In this document: positions 22,709 to 34,312 of the stretch, one piece after another
Layout: each line of letters opens with the position of its first letter
Position numbering within the stretch: the stretch's first letter is position 1
The notes under the pieces: model-generated
What the model was told of the DNA's origin: nothing
The model's input: the letters and a program-made list of their open reading frames with translations, nothing else
Databases searched by the model: none
Translations under genes and position numbers: made by a program
DNA from: Thelonectria olida
Taxonomy: Eukaryota; Ascomycota; Sordariomycetes; Hypocreales; Nectriaceae
Direction of reading: 5' to 3'
NCBI GenBank assembly: GCA_020736575.1
Contig: JAGPYM010000045.1
Coordinates: forward strand, 171,161-235,160
Length of the DNA: 64,000 bases

Positions 22709-24761
22709 ATGATTCAACAGCTATTCTATGCCGCTATTGCTATAGCTTTAATAGGGCAAACGGCACTTGCTTGTTCTCCCCTCAACAATACCCAAGGTCT
22801 GACTCCTGGAAACGCCACGGCTCTAATAAATGACTCGCTCGAGGCACTTGGTGGCAGAGAGGCCATAGCATCCTTGCGCGGCATTACCTATGAATCCAAG
22901 TCAGTGTTGGAAAGTCCCCTATTTAAATCACGCTGAGCTGACAAGGGTGACTGTCCAAGTCTTTTCCGCGTCAGCACCTTAATGGAAAACTACAAGCTTC
23001 TCACAACCGATCGATATATTGTCAACGAGGGCACTCAGAATGTCTCCTTCTCGTTCGAGGACAACTTCTTCTCTCAGAGAATAGACAGAGAATTCAAGCG
23101 CTCAGGTAGGAAATTCTTGGCCACGACAACAGCCGACGTAGGAGCTAACGCAATCACAGACTTCTTCTTTTTTGCTAGCCCTGATCTTCTGCCGGGATCC
23201 TTCTCTCTCGTCCTCAAGAGCGGCCCAGAAGGATATGCATGCTACACTGAAGGGAACAACAATGCCTTCATACCAGCCGATCAGACGGCAGGATTTGCAG
23301 ACTGTAAACCCCAACTTCAACAGATGATGCTTCAGTAGGCCATACTAACATCTTTTAGCCGCTCTAACGGAATATCTTTTATTCCACGCTCTCAAGCTTT
23401 CACCCAAACTACTTTTAGAGGTTGGTGCCATTGGATCTACCACACCCTTGGCTAATTGCTGATAATCTCTCAGATCGAGAAACATAACCACACGGCACTG
23501 GTGGTTAGCGTCAATGGGGTAGAGCACCCTGCAGTCCGAGATGAGGAGCTGAATGTACTAGTCATCTTCGACGCCAATACATATCTTCCGCATATCGTTC
23601 GGTCATTCGAGGACCATGCGATATTTGGTATCACAACGAATGACCTTCAGCTTTCCGATTACATCACGGTAGCTGGTATTCAGTTTCCCCAGCACCGAAT
23701 GGCTATCTACAATGGGAATGCTATCCTCGAAGATACTACCGTTGCTGCCATTAGAGCTGATCCCAGCTTCCCAGAGGACTTCTTCTCGGGTCTTGATGCA
23801 AGTGAAACGGAGACCACGCCGGCTCCCCCGGCCAAAATCGAGGGCTACTCGCACGCGGAAATTGGTGAATATTGGTACAATACATTCTGGGGCGGAGAAT
23901 ATACCGGGACGTACGAGAACGTTTCCGTTACTCAGCCTGTGGGGGAACTCCCTGGAGTTCACTGGTTTCTTGTTAGAGACAGCCCCAATCTTCAGCAGCT
24001 TGTGCTAGAGTTTGAGGATTCCATTATCGTTTTCGAAGCGCCTCCGCATCAGACAGATCTCGTCATACGCTGGGTCAACGAAACACTTGGAAAACCTATT
24101 ACACATCTCTGGGTGAGTGTGAAGCTAACCCGCGAAAGGAGCGAGCTAATCCTTCTGAGATAGCCTTCCCATCACCATCATGATCATGCCTATGACGTTA
24201 GGAAATATGTCGAACTTGGGGCCAAAATCATCGTGCCGGAGGTTTCTCTTCCACTGTGGAAGCAGATTCCAGATGCTCAACTGATAACATTTACGTAAGT
24301 CATTCAAAGATAATCCGTACGATATGAAACCAATGCAAATTATCTCAGGGACACGGAGCCATACATTCATTCAGACAGCCAGATGCAGGCCCGCTTCCTC
24401 TGGCGTCCGGAAGCTACGCATGCTATCGACTGGACGTACTCGATTATCACGACGCGTTGTCCGCAAAAAAACGATACTATTATGGCTTATGTGGCAGATG
24501 CATGGTCGACATCATTCGCCTACGACAATGCTTTTGCACGGTATTGGCTAGACCAGGCTAGTGCAGATGGCATGAGCCGAAACGCACTGTAGGTAATCCC
24601 ATTGTTGGAGAAATAGTACCACTGAACTAACAAATTTTAGGGTTGTGCCGGCCCATGGTGAACCCACTCCCCTACAGGTGCTCATCGATGCGCTCGGTTT
24701 CGACTATCCCGCCCACCAACCCTCCGATTTCTTGAATGGCGGAAATATCTGCCTGAGGTAG
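22709..24761 (+). CDS. Secreted metallo-beta-lactamase-fold hydrolase, 7 exons
   Basis: Exons 22709-22899, 22975-23303, 23359-23420, 23474-24112, 24164-24294, 24349-24588, 24641-24761 join in frame to 570 aa. Introns are 48-75 bp with clear signals (GTGAGT, GTAAGT, ACTAAC, CTCTCAG). The protein starts with a typical signal peptide (hydrophobic core to about residue 21, ending ALA-C). At residues 410-415 the HHHHDH string fits the HxHxDH zinc motif of the metallo-beta-lactamase superfamily; the upstream domain (residues about 30-330) is long for the family. Substrate is unknown. Several NxT/NxS sites fit secretion. No lesion found, which stands out in this region. Confidence 0.8.
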
Positions 24762-25540
24762 TGTTATATTCCCCGTACGTTCGTGAGGAAATCTTCGTCG
24801 AATATGCGGTATGCATGGAAGCTATGGTCTATTGGCCGCCTAGACTCCGGATATTCTAGGATTGGGCATGGATTAGTTAGCGTCGTCAATATAGCCTTTC
24901 CATTTAGTTGCTCTAGAAAACATGCAATCGTAGTTGACTGGAATGCCAAATTTAGTAAAGAGTTAGGGGTTCGTTGTTCCAGCTGCCTGCGCTGTAGTTC
25001 ATGTTCGACGTCGCCGTGGCCGTAGGGTCAGGGTTGGAGTGGTGCCCCGTCAAGCCTGAAATGCAAAACAAGATCAAATAGCACCATAAAAGTTAGCGAT
25101 AAATTAATCATACGGATGCATGCAATAAAACTTTGATCAATGATAGCGAAAGGTGATATTCAACCTATCATCTAAGCACATGCCTTTTTTACGACATGAT
25201 TTGGACGATTGCTGTGAAGGGCGGACCGGACCTTTGGGGGCAGCGCTGCAACCACACCGACAACACCCATCACAACCACATCAAACAATTATTTATTCGA
25301 CTATTCCCCTTATACCGTGTACGGTAGAAGGCGCGAGAGAGAGAGGAGCGGGGCGGACTGGAGCAGACGCGAGATTCAGAGCGCAAGAGGACGATTGGTG
25401 GTGGCTGAATGTGGGCTGTACAGACACGACTCTAGAGCTGCAAAGGATGATGCCCTATTTTAAATGGTTCATGCCTTTCATTTCGGTTAATCATGTTCTT
25501 GACTACTTATGGTGCTCTTCTCTAATTACTCGTTAGCAAC
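24762..25540. other. Intergenic, no supported gene
   Basis: Only short overlapping frames; no domain or repeat recognised. Confidence 0.3.
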
Positions 25541-25576
25541 GCCGCGGACACCCACACCATCCGATATCAACTCGCC

Positions 25577-25900
25577 ATGTACACGAAACCTGGCTTGAGA
25601 AATGTCGCTGACGAAGTCTACTCCAGAACATCGACCAAGCTTATTGGCACTACACTCTGGAAGCAGGTGGACGGGGGTGGCGGCCGGGTCCGGTATGAGT
25701 GTCGTCGGCAGCGCGTGGAGGAGGTTCTGGCGCAGCTCCGGCAGTTCATATTGAGTGGGCTGCCCAGTCGCGACCCGGAAGTGCCAACGCTCAAGCATTG
25801 TGATACTGGGCAGCTTCCCAAGAACATCCTCGTCTTTTACGGGCAGGTTATGCTAATTGCAGACCGCGATAAGAGCAAGGGCTGCCGCGGCTTGACGTAA
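25577..25900 (+). CDS. Orphan exon-like ORF, 107 aa
   Basis: The frame has G/C-rich third positions and reads like ordinary protein (basic, with a helical HVEEVL-like segment), unlike its surroundings. The frame is also open upstream to a possible acceptor (CTCGTTAG, 25530-25537), so it may be the last exon of a lost gene. No family recognised. Confidence 0.3.
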   Translation: MYTKPGLRNVADEVYSRTSTKLIGTTLWKQVDGGGGRVRYECRRQRVEEVLAQLRQFILSGLPSRDPEVPTLKHCDTGQLPKNILVFYGQVMLIADRDKSKGCRGLT

Positions 25901-27292
25901 GAGTTTTGTTGAGCCTTGCAAGGATACAGTCAAGGTACGTTTACGTGAAAATCATGCCTCGAAGAGGCCTCCCAACCTCAGCTGCGACTACGTAGGATTG
26001 AGGTATTTTTGGAGAGGCGTTTCCATGTGTACCCGTATTGATCTAAGATCCAAGGATGAGGGGCTAATCTGGCTGATTGGAATTCTCTAGGCCTAGCCGC
26101 TATTCGAAGTGAATGGATGAAGAAAGTATTGTAATAAAATTTAGGTAAAATTAATGTAATGGAGTGCTCTTGGGGCAGGGGCAAATTCTGAAGCGGATGT
26201 GGTATAAGGCGGGTGAGATGCTGAGGTGGTCATTTAACGATCCTATGCACTTACGGACTTGATCTGTGGCCGGAAATTTGATTGAAGGTAAGGCAGCTGC
26301 AGCGTATAATACCTCATAATAAAGGGGCAATGGCATGGGACAAATTCCCAGACAAGCGAGTGGCCTACGTAACCGCAACCTCAAGTCAACATTCCTTCCA
26401 AAATCCACCTCTGGTTCTCCAATAAGCGCCAGACAACCTTATAAGAGGGGCGCCATCTGGAATCCAGGGCGATGATGTGAGGGAAAGCAAACACATAGCA
26501 AATTGGCATGGCTGGCGCGCTGGAGAAGGTTCGTGATGTAGGCCGGCACTTCCTGACTTATCGTCACCACTCTTGGGAAGTGACATGCTAGTAGTAGGCC
26601 TGATTTGAAGTCTTTGCACCCTTGAATTAAATTCAAAAGGACCAAAACCCGCTTAGTCCTGCTAGATAGGCAAATCCATACAACTTTGGCTCCCCTGACG
26701 GTGGAACCTGTTTCAAATCTTCGAACCCCCCTCCCCCCTTCTCCCCCGGCTACATTGGCCGATAGATCAATGCTTCCTGACCTACTCCGTTACCCACCCT
26801 CACGCTTGTCTAGGCCGGAAGTGTGATGGAAATGTCGTTTTCATCCTGGCATAAACAGCTTGTGTCCCTGATGGGCGGGCCCGTTGAGGAAGAATGCTTG
26901 GGGAGATAACAGTACATACCTGGACAGAAAAGCAGCAGGAATGATCAGAGGCCACTGATTCACCCGCTTATTCTTGCTGATGGTATATTTGCTCATCCAC
27001 GCATTTCATGACTAAGGACTGTGCTTGCTTGTCATGCTGACCTTCGGCGTTTTAACGTGCCGAATGCCATAAGCGCAATTTGACGGTCTCTCGTTGTGTC
27101 TGCAAGACTACATGGCCACCCAGGTGCAAGACGAGATGTGTTTTGAAGTGGATACACGGCTCGGAAGAACGGCACCTGCATTTTCGTAGCTTCTTGGCTG
27201 CGTAGTATTGCCTCGTAGTATGATGGAATACGTGGTCATACATTGCCTCGTCTAGCAAAGCAAGACAGAACTCATGATGGTTCCTTGACACA
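25901..27292. other. Intergenic, no supported gene
   Basis: Short frames on the minus strand at 26386-26645 and 27052-27300 lack starts, splice signals or known motifs. Confidence 0.3.
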
Positions 27293-28480
27293 CTAGACAC
27301 ATGGAGCCGAGGACCCCGGGTTGGGCAGCAGGGAAGACACGGACTTTCTGAGTGAGCGCACAGACATAGACCCTATGTAGGATTTAGAAGCAGGTCGCTG
27401 GTCCTCGAAGTAACCGGAACCATTAGCAGCTGTCTCCCGGCGGATTCGGATAGAGGTACCTCGGTCGGCAGCACTGGAGAAGCCTGTTAGCATCTGGATA
27501 TGTCGTAGGAAGGGGCGAGCTTACCCGTCGGTGAACTTGTCAATGGAGCCAGTCTCGTGTCGATCAGTGAGTCTCAGTTCGTTAGCTTCGCCGTGCTCCT
27601 TGATGCAGTCGACGTGGTGAGGCTCAAGGTTCTTAATAACAGCCTCAATGTGCTTCATGCCACTCTCCTCTCGAATGGCCTTGGTGAAGAAGCTCGAGTG
27701 AAGACCTGGGTGTCAAATTAGTATTTCAACGACAGATGACTTCAGGGCGTCGCATCTGCCCCATTCCAATCACCCTTCATAGGCTTAGGATGGACAGACA
27801 CCTTGGCGCCGAAAGCTTCAGCAATTCGAGCCAAGAAGAAGCGTGCAACCCAAAGGTGGTCACCCACTATGATGGTGTGAGTGATATTCAGCGAAGTGGA
27901 GCGAATTGGACTTGCTCTCAATGCCCTCGCACGGGCCAATCTGGTACACTCACTGGGTAGGCATAACCTCAGCGTTGGTGCCGGAAATTTTGATACCAGC
28001 GTCCATAAGCCATCGTCAGCATGTGTGATCCAATAGAAGCGCCACGCCGAGATTAAGCAATCATCCCGTTAAAAGTCATGGTCATTAGGCCATGAATAAC
28101 GGATGAGACATAGGATTGGGCACAACTTACACAGGCAGGCCCTGTAGTGGGCCTCAACGATATCACGCTGGACTACCTTGCCAGTACTAACACCCCAGTA
28201 GTACTCGCCCTGACTTTGTGGGAATGAGCTTTGATTCAACTAGATTTGAGTTCATCGACTTACGGAGCGGGGAATCCGCCAAAGGGCAAGCCGTAGGGGC
28301 GGTCATCGAGGTCGAGGAGGGTATACTCCGGCTCGAGACCGAACCAAGGCTTCTATTCAGTGTACATCTCCATCTCGCGCTCGTCTGCCCTAGTGCATCC
28401 TTTTGTTCTTCCCCCATCGCCCTCAGTAAAAATATTTTTTACCACTTGTCCCACCGCGTCTCATCATACCGCTCGAATCC
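27293..28480 (-). pseudogene. Glutamine synthetase (eukaryotic GSII-type) pseudogene
   Basis: Minus-strand pieces in native order: [12 protein letters not shown] and [13 protein letters not shown] (about 28260-28350), [10 protein letters not shown] and [12 protein letters not shown] (about 28130-28210), [12 protein letters not shown] and [13 protein letters not shown] (about 27900-27990), [19 protein letters not shown] and GDWNGA (about 27750-27870), [20 protein letters not shown] (about 27650-27705), [14 protein letters not shown], then RGTSIRIRR and YFEDQRPAS (27390-27460). Lesions: TAG at 28353-28355 just before KPWF, TGA replacing the Trp codon at 27950-27952, a disrupted GDWNGAGCHTN motif, and a frame change near 27367. 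The N-terminal part is missing. The enzyme would form Gln from Glu and ammonia, but this copy cannot. Confidence 0.85.
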
Positions 28481-28719
28481 TGAGTCCGCCACGTGCCAGG
28501 GCTCAACTCCTCGTTTGCTCGTTGAGAACTTGCTGTAGAAGGGCAAAGATGCGTTCTAAGCGTAACGTTACACGAATATGTCACGGGTAACCCTCATACA
28601 AAAGTATCTAACTCTTCCGTAGAGTAGGGATCCTTGTCTGGAAAGGCAATAATATAACACCATGCAAGTGGTGCTATCTCTCCCACCCTTGGCAATCTGC
28701 CAAAATGTAAATAGCTCTG

Positions 28720-29010
28720 TTCGTACTCGGGTTGCCCATTCTAATTTTGGCCAGCCATTCTGGTTCTTGTATTAAAGCTTCTCGGCACAACCAGGGTTTA
28801 TCGCGGGCGGGATGATCCTTCGATAGGCATTAGCAAGCGACTCCAGCTTCTGGAACGCGAGGTGGCATATCTGACGTGGAACATTTGGAATCACATCTCT
28901 AATCTTTAGTCAATGAGGCTCGCGTGAGTCGCGTGCCCCTTTTTTTCAAATAAATCAAGGCTTATATTAATCGCCGACGCCAATCTGGGACCACGATAAG
29001 AAGTCGTTCG
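28720..29010 (-). repeat. Dispersed repeat R, copy 2 (inverted), next to the GMC gene
   Basis: Reverse complement of copy 1: GGCGTCGGCGATTAATATAAGCC, a short A7G4 run and GGATCATCCCGCCCGCGATA-type arms are recognisable. It ends about 140 bp before the GMC oxidoreductase start codon and so occupies its promoter region. Confidence 0.7.
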
Positions 29011-29152
29011 AAGGATGACCGATAGAAAAACAATTTTCCCCTTTTTGTTTTGCAGGGGACCTCCTCAAGAGTCAATCATTTCCTCACAACTTCCAATCGC
29101 GCCAACAGCTGTCTCTTCTAACAAGTCGTTCCTCGAGCGATCAACAGACATC

Positions 29153-31051
29153 ATGGGTTCTATTGCCAATCCAGAAAGCTATGACTACATCATCGTAGGA
29201 GGTGGCACCGCCGGTCTGACCGTCGCAGACCGCCTGACGGAGGATGCAGATATCACGGTGCTGGTAGTCGAAGCGGGGGAAGACCGGACCAGCGATCCGG
29301 TGGTCCTCACTCCTGGCTTGGTCGCAGGCATGTACGGTAAAGCGGAATACGATTGGAACTTCACCTCCGTGCCACAGGTGAGAGAGCATCTACCCTAGGT
29401 TGTCTCATCCGCAAGCTAACGAGATTCCTGCTGTTAAATGTAATAGCCAGAGCTCAACAATCGCAAGCTTAACCAAGCTCGAGGGAAGCAACTAGGCGGG
29501 TCATCTGCCTTGAATTTCATGATGCTTGCGTACCCTTCTCGCTATAGTCTCGATGCATGGGGTGCCCTGGGCAATGATGGCTGGAACTACGACTCCATGG
29601 CGCCGTATTTCCGCAAGTTCGGTACCGTTCACGCTCCTCCCCAAGCAGCCAAGGATGTCGTCGGCCTGGCATACCACGACGACTCTCTTATTGGCAATGG
29701 ACCTATCCAGGTCTCTTTCAGCGAAGGCTACAACATAACGAACGCGGCGTGGATGGAGACCTTCTCCCAACTCGGGCTGGCCATGACGGCGGATATGAGA
29801 AGCGGAGCCGCATTGGGGGCGTTCCAGCCGCCAGGCAGCATTGACCCCGTCACCAAGACGCGGAGCTTTGCCGCGACGGCTCATTATACGCCCGAGATAT
29901 CAAGCAGACCGAATCTAACCCTCATGGCTGAGACGGTCGTCAAGAGAATCATCTTCGACACTAGCAGGCCCGAACCGGTAGCCACAGGCGTGCTCACCCA
30001 GTCCAGAAATGGTACTAAGAGAATCGTCAACGCTGGGGAGGTCATTCTCGCAGCAGGCTCCCTTATGACGCCGCAGATCCTCGAACTATCCGGCGTCGGC
30101 TCGAAGACGCTCCTCGACAGCCTGGACCTACCCGTCGTCATCGACAACCCCTGGGTGGGCGAAAACCTCCAGGACCACCTCCTCGCTTGCCAATCCTTCG
30201 AGGTCAACCCAGACGTCCCGTCCAGCGACGTGCTACGGGATCCCAATGTCCTCAACGTGCTCATCGGGCAGTACCACGCCAGCCGCGCGGGGCCAATGGG
30301 CCAGTCCAACACCAGCGTCGCGTACGCGCCCTTCGCCGACGCTTCAGGCGTATGCTCCGCCGAGGACAAGAAGGCGCTGTTCGCCGCGCACGAGGAGCAC
30401 ACGCAGACACCCGAGGGCCAGGTCCTGCGCAGCATCCTCGAGGCCACGGACGGCGAGCCGACGGCCCAGTACATGCTCTTCCCGGGGCAGTTCAACACGG
30501 CGCTTCCAGAGCCGTCCAGCATGGCGGACTACCTTATGCCGGCGCGGCCGGAGAACTACATCACCGTCGTGACGGTGCTGAACCACCCGTTCTCACGGGG
30601 CAGCGTGCACATCTCCAGCGTGGACATCCATGCACTGCCGACGTGGGATCCAAGGTTCAATACGAACCCGCTGGACCTCGAGGTCGCGGCGCGGCATCTG
30701 CAGTTCGTGGAGGAGCGCATCGCGAGCACGCCTCCCTTTTCGGAGCTGCTGAAGCCAGGGGGCGCGCGCATACCGGAAATCAGGGTCGATAGTCTGGAGA
30801 GCGCGAAGGAGGTCGTCCGTCAGACGCAGGTGAGCAGTTACCATCCCGTGGGGAGCTGTGCGATGAAGCCGAGGGAGAAGGGGGGCGTGGTGGACACCAG
30901 GTTGAGGGTATATGGCGCCAAGCGGTTGAGGATCGTCGATGCGAGCGTCTTCCCACTCGAACCGGTTGGCAACATCCAGAGCGTTGTATATGCCGTGGCG
31001 GAAAGGGCGGCCGATTTGATCAAGGAGGATCGGAACCTCTCTCTGGCTTAG
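29153..31051 (+). CDS. GMC-family FAD oxidoreductase (AA3-like), intact
   Basis: Exons 29153-29377 and 29447-31051 (intron GTGAGA...TAATAG, branch GCTAAC) give 609 aa, normal for the glucose-methanol-choline family. The FAD-binding VGGGTAGL lies at residues 15-22, GKQLGGSSALN gives the second family signature region, and AAGSLMTPQILELSG gives GMC signature 2. The catalytic pair is His541 (YHPVGSCAM) and Asn584 (EPVGNIQS). No signal peptide is seen at the chosen Met (good context ATCATGG). The frame extends upstream to 29015, but that part reads as low-quality coding and overlaps the repeat edge. Substrate unknown: aryl-alcohol, glucose or a secondary metabolite are all possible. Confidence 0.9.
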
Positions 31052-31547
31052 CTTTGCAGGTGTAAGTGAGCCACGATGTTCGGACGTGTTTAGAATTTCG
31101 TACCCAAATCCATCGCGTTCGTTTATCGGAACAATATTTTAACGGCGAAGACGTCCACTAAGCCTAGGGGATGTAACGGGCCAGGCTGTGCGCGCCAGAG
31201 ACGAGAAATCCTTGCACAATTCAGGGGCACTTAGGAACTTCTTCTTTCTTCTTCATCTTTGACGTAAATAGCATCCTGGACTAGATAGCTGGAATACACT
31301 TATTAGAGGCAAGCCATGTAATCAAATACGGCCTCCTGACGAAGAAAGGGACGGGGACTGCTTCTAGACCTTGGCCCAATACCTGGTCCAAACCCTATTC
31401 CGGGGAGCCCTGGCCGTGACGGCTCTTCAACTTGGCGTCGCAAGTGGAGCGTCCCGACTTCCCCGCCGAGATTCACTGACGGCCCCCGGGGACCATCAAC
31501 CCGTCTGCGTCTTCTCATTCGTCCTCAGCAAGCGGACCTCCGAGTCA
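31052..31547. other. Intergenic, no supported gene
   Basis: No convincing frame; the stretch ends at the retrotransposon fragment. Confidence 0.3.
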
Positions 31548-31860
31548 AGCTAAAGAAATGCGAATTCTTCACCAACCAAGTAACCTTCCTTGGATATGTA
31601 CTTACCTCCGAAGGAATCTCCTCCGACCCCGAAAGGGTCAAAGCAATCCTTGAAAGGCCTGAACCCAGAACCAAACCGATAGACGAGGGTTTCTGGCGTT
31701 AGTCTAATACTACTAACCATTCTACCCCGCCTTCTGTAACGTGGCCGGCCCACTCTGGGGCTCAGATCTCCCCACCCACGCAGGACCCACATCCGACACC
31801 ACCAAGGAAGCGAAATGCATATTGACAGAGGAACATGTCCCAGTAGCTGCACTAAAGACG
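31548..31860 (+). mobile_element. Ty3/gypsy polymerase fragment (RT end and connection)
   Basis: Encodes KKCEFF, TFLGYVLTSEGIS and DPERVKAIL, the conserved end of gypsy reverse transcriptase, then degenerate sequence with a PLWG/DTTKEAKC-like part. Broken by frame changes. It lies upstream of the RT core fragment, the reverse of native order. Confidence 0.75.
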
Positions 31861-31929
31861 CCGGATTTGGATAACAATGCCATACCCAGTCGGGAAACGA
31901 GACAAGGAAGTAGGAGACAGAGCTATTAA

Positions 31930-32440
31930 AGAACTACTGTAGCTACAACGAATAGAACCTGGGCAATCACTCACCGCCGCCGCCTCCTTTTTCGTCAACA
32001 AAGCATGTGAAATTTGCCACCAACTTCGATGCCCATGCAGGCAACATAAGCACAACAGAAGATGTGTCGTTGACTACAGAGCCCTCAACGACCTCACACC
32101 ACAAGACGCCTACGCACTCTCCTTAAAGCCCCCGGACACAAGTACTACATCAAGTTCGACATCGATTCTGCCTTCTTTCTAGTACCAGTCGTCCCCGCCC
32201 ATAAACACAAGGCTCGCGTTCATATGCTCACAAGGATTCTTTATATGGAACGTCATGCCAATGGGAGCCAAAAACGCCCCTGCCACGTTCTAGAGAATGA
32301 TTGACGCTATTCTCCTACCTGCACCACGCTTTTGCCGAGCATACATGGACGACGGACTACTATGGGCCGACACCAAGGAAGAAATCACGAAAAGATTCAT
32401 CCAAGTACTACAGCCAGAGGGCCAAATGGTCATCTTTCCC
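31930..32440 (+). mobile_element. Ty3/gypsy reverse transcriptase core fragment
   Basis: Encodes VDYRALNDLTPQDAYALSL, GHKYYIKFDIDSAFFLVPV, MPMGAKNAPATF (followed by a TAG where Gln is usual) and FCRAYMDDGLLWADT with the YMDD catalytic motif. Several frame changes. No LTR seen beside it. Confidence 0.8.
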
Positions 32441-32744
32441 ATGGTTGGTCCTATCAGGGCTGATGTTCCAGGGTTGCGAGTCCAGCCACCGTTGAAAGAC
32501 TCGCGCCTCTGCATTGTAAGGGGGACCCTATGGCTTATTGACGTAGCCCGTCTCTTTGTTCCATACTGTTCCCTGCCGGACTGCCAGACCTATGGAAGGA
32601 GAGAAAATGCTGGCTAGTACATATGGTGTTGGACGACTTGTATTAGATTTTACCTACGCCACACGCCACAAAAATGAGGGTCTCGACTTAGAGCAATGCA
32701 TTAGTGGTTTATATGTGACGCACCCTCTCAGCTGAATGACTTTG

Positions 32745-32830
32745 GGCACTCTAGCTGCCCAATAAGCTAGGGCTCGAACCTAGAACCTAAAGTGTGAGTG
32801 ACCCTTTGTCAGACATGTTGACATATGCTA
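32745..32830 (-). other. tRNA-like B-box segment, possible SINE relic
   Basis: On the minus strand GGTTCGAGCCC, flanked by TAGG and CTAG, fits an RNA polymerase III B box / T-arm, and TGTCTGACAAAGGGTCAC lies about 30 nt upstream in the place of an A box. It cannot be folded into a complete tRNA by eye, so a tRNA-derived repeat or chance are both possible. Confidence 0.25.
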
Positions 32831-33175
32831 ATCGTACGTTTTAATTGTGGCTGTGTGTACGTCATTCGGCTTAAAGCCTAAGAAACCCTAAACGGAGCCA
32901 TGAGTCCGTGGTCGATCAGCCGTCGGGAGAGACCCTGCAACACCGAATGGAGGAGGCCAAGCCTCTCCACTACTACGACGAGTGTGAATTCGTACATATT
33001 ATCCTAAGGCGACCCCATCTTTATATTCCTTGTTGGAGATCACCTACACCTTGCTTTTTCTCTCCCAAGCTGCATCTTTTGTTCTGCAGGTCCTTCGATC
33101 TGGGGTAGTCCTTCATTCAAGTTTCAACTTCAAGGCATATTCAGCCACTTTACATTCCCTCCCTCTCCCGCCACC

Positions 33176-34312
33176 ATGACAGCCCCGGGAAGCTTCGGGT
33201 CGGGGACCGAGGGATTCTCCCAGGCGTCGCGGGACATCATCATCGTCTTCCTGTCCATCGCCATGTACAATGCCCTCGAGCTGACATTCATCATCTGGTT
33301 CACCTTCAAGCGGCACTCAGGCTTGTACTTCTGGTCCTTCGTGGGAGCGACATGGGGAATTCCATTCAACTGTACCGGCTTCCTCATCAGGTACTTTGGT
33401 TCCCCGTCACTCGGCTATCTGGCCGGGACGCTGGTTTCCGTCGGCTGGATATTCATGGTGACGGGACAGTCGTTAGTGTTGTGGTCTCGACTTCACTTGG
33501 TGTTGCGGAACCGAAAGACCCTGAAGATGATTCTGTGGATGATTTGCATCGACGCTGTCATCTGTCACGGAGCCACTGCACCGTTGATCATCGGCTCGTT
33601 TTCTAGCAACCCCAAATGGAAGCAGGCTTATAAAATCGTGGAGAAGATCCAGGTGACCGTCTTCTTCCTTCAAGAGGTCATCATTTCCTGCTTCTATATC
33701 TTCGAAACTGCCAAGCTTATAAAACTCGAACTGAGCATGGGCAACAAGCGAGGAAGCCGCCGCCTGATGAACCACCTCATCTTTGTCAACACTGTCATTA
33801 TCATCCTCGACATGACCACGCTAGGACTCGAGTACGCCGGCCAGAACCAGTACCAGACTTCATACAAGGCCTTTGTGTACAGCACCAAGCTGAAGCTGGA
33901 GTTCACCATCCTGAACCGCCTGGTGGAGATGACGACTGGAGACAAGGACGCCAGCTCGGGCCCGCGAAGCCGAACCAACCAGACCAACATCAGGGCGAAC
34001 ATTGAGCTCCAGACCTACATCAGCGACGCGGGAGCCAAGCCCGTCAGCGACGTTTCATACCAGGCGCATGACATGGGCGGCGAGGAGGGCATGGGCGGAG
34101 ATAGGACAAACCACGGAAAGCGGCCCAAGGGTGACACGGGCGCCATAATGGCTACGGGGATTGTCGTGCACCGAGAGAACCGCAACGACGACGAGAGCAG
34201 GGAGGGCAGGAAGTCGATGAGCGATTCAACAAACCGGCCGACCAAAATGTTTGACGGATCGAATTTATCCAAGTCGTCGTCCGAGGTTCATCTGGTGACC
34301 CGGGGTTTCTAG
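33176..34312 (+). CDS. DUF7703-type integral membrane protein
   Basis: Single exon, 378 aa. Hydrophobic spans at about residues 20-44, 50-72, 80-103, 117-140, 157-178 and 199-220, then a hydrophilic tail of about 150 aa rich in Gly, Asp, Arg and Ser. The N-terminal YNALELTFIIWFTFKRHSGL region and six- to seven-span layout match fungal DUF7703 membrane proteins of unknown function. Start context CACCATGAC is strong, behind a pyrimidine-rich leader. No lesion. Confidence 0.8.
   Translation: MTAPGSFGSGTEGFSQASRDIIIVFLSIAMYNALELTFIIWFTFKRHSGLYFWSFVGATWGIPFNCTGFLIRYFGSPSLGYLAGTLVSVGWIFMVTGQSLVLWSRLHLVLRNRKTLKMILWMICIDAVICHGATAPLIIGSFSSNPKWKQAYKIVEKIQVTVFFLQEVIISCFYIFETAKLIKLELSMGNKRGSRRLMNHLIFVNTVIIILDMTTLGLEYAGQNQYQTSYKAFVYSTKLKLEFTILNRLVEMTTGDKDASSGPRSRTNQTNIRANIELQTYISDAGAKPVSDVSYQAHDMGGEEGMGGDRTNHGKRPKGDTGAIMATGIVVHRENRNDDESREGRKSMSDSTNRPTKMFDGSNLSKSSSEVHLVTRGF

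Noticed and set aside
29884..30792. Several 80-212 codon frames on both strands
   Set aside because: All lie inside the GMC oxidoreductase exon and come from its high G/C third positions.
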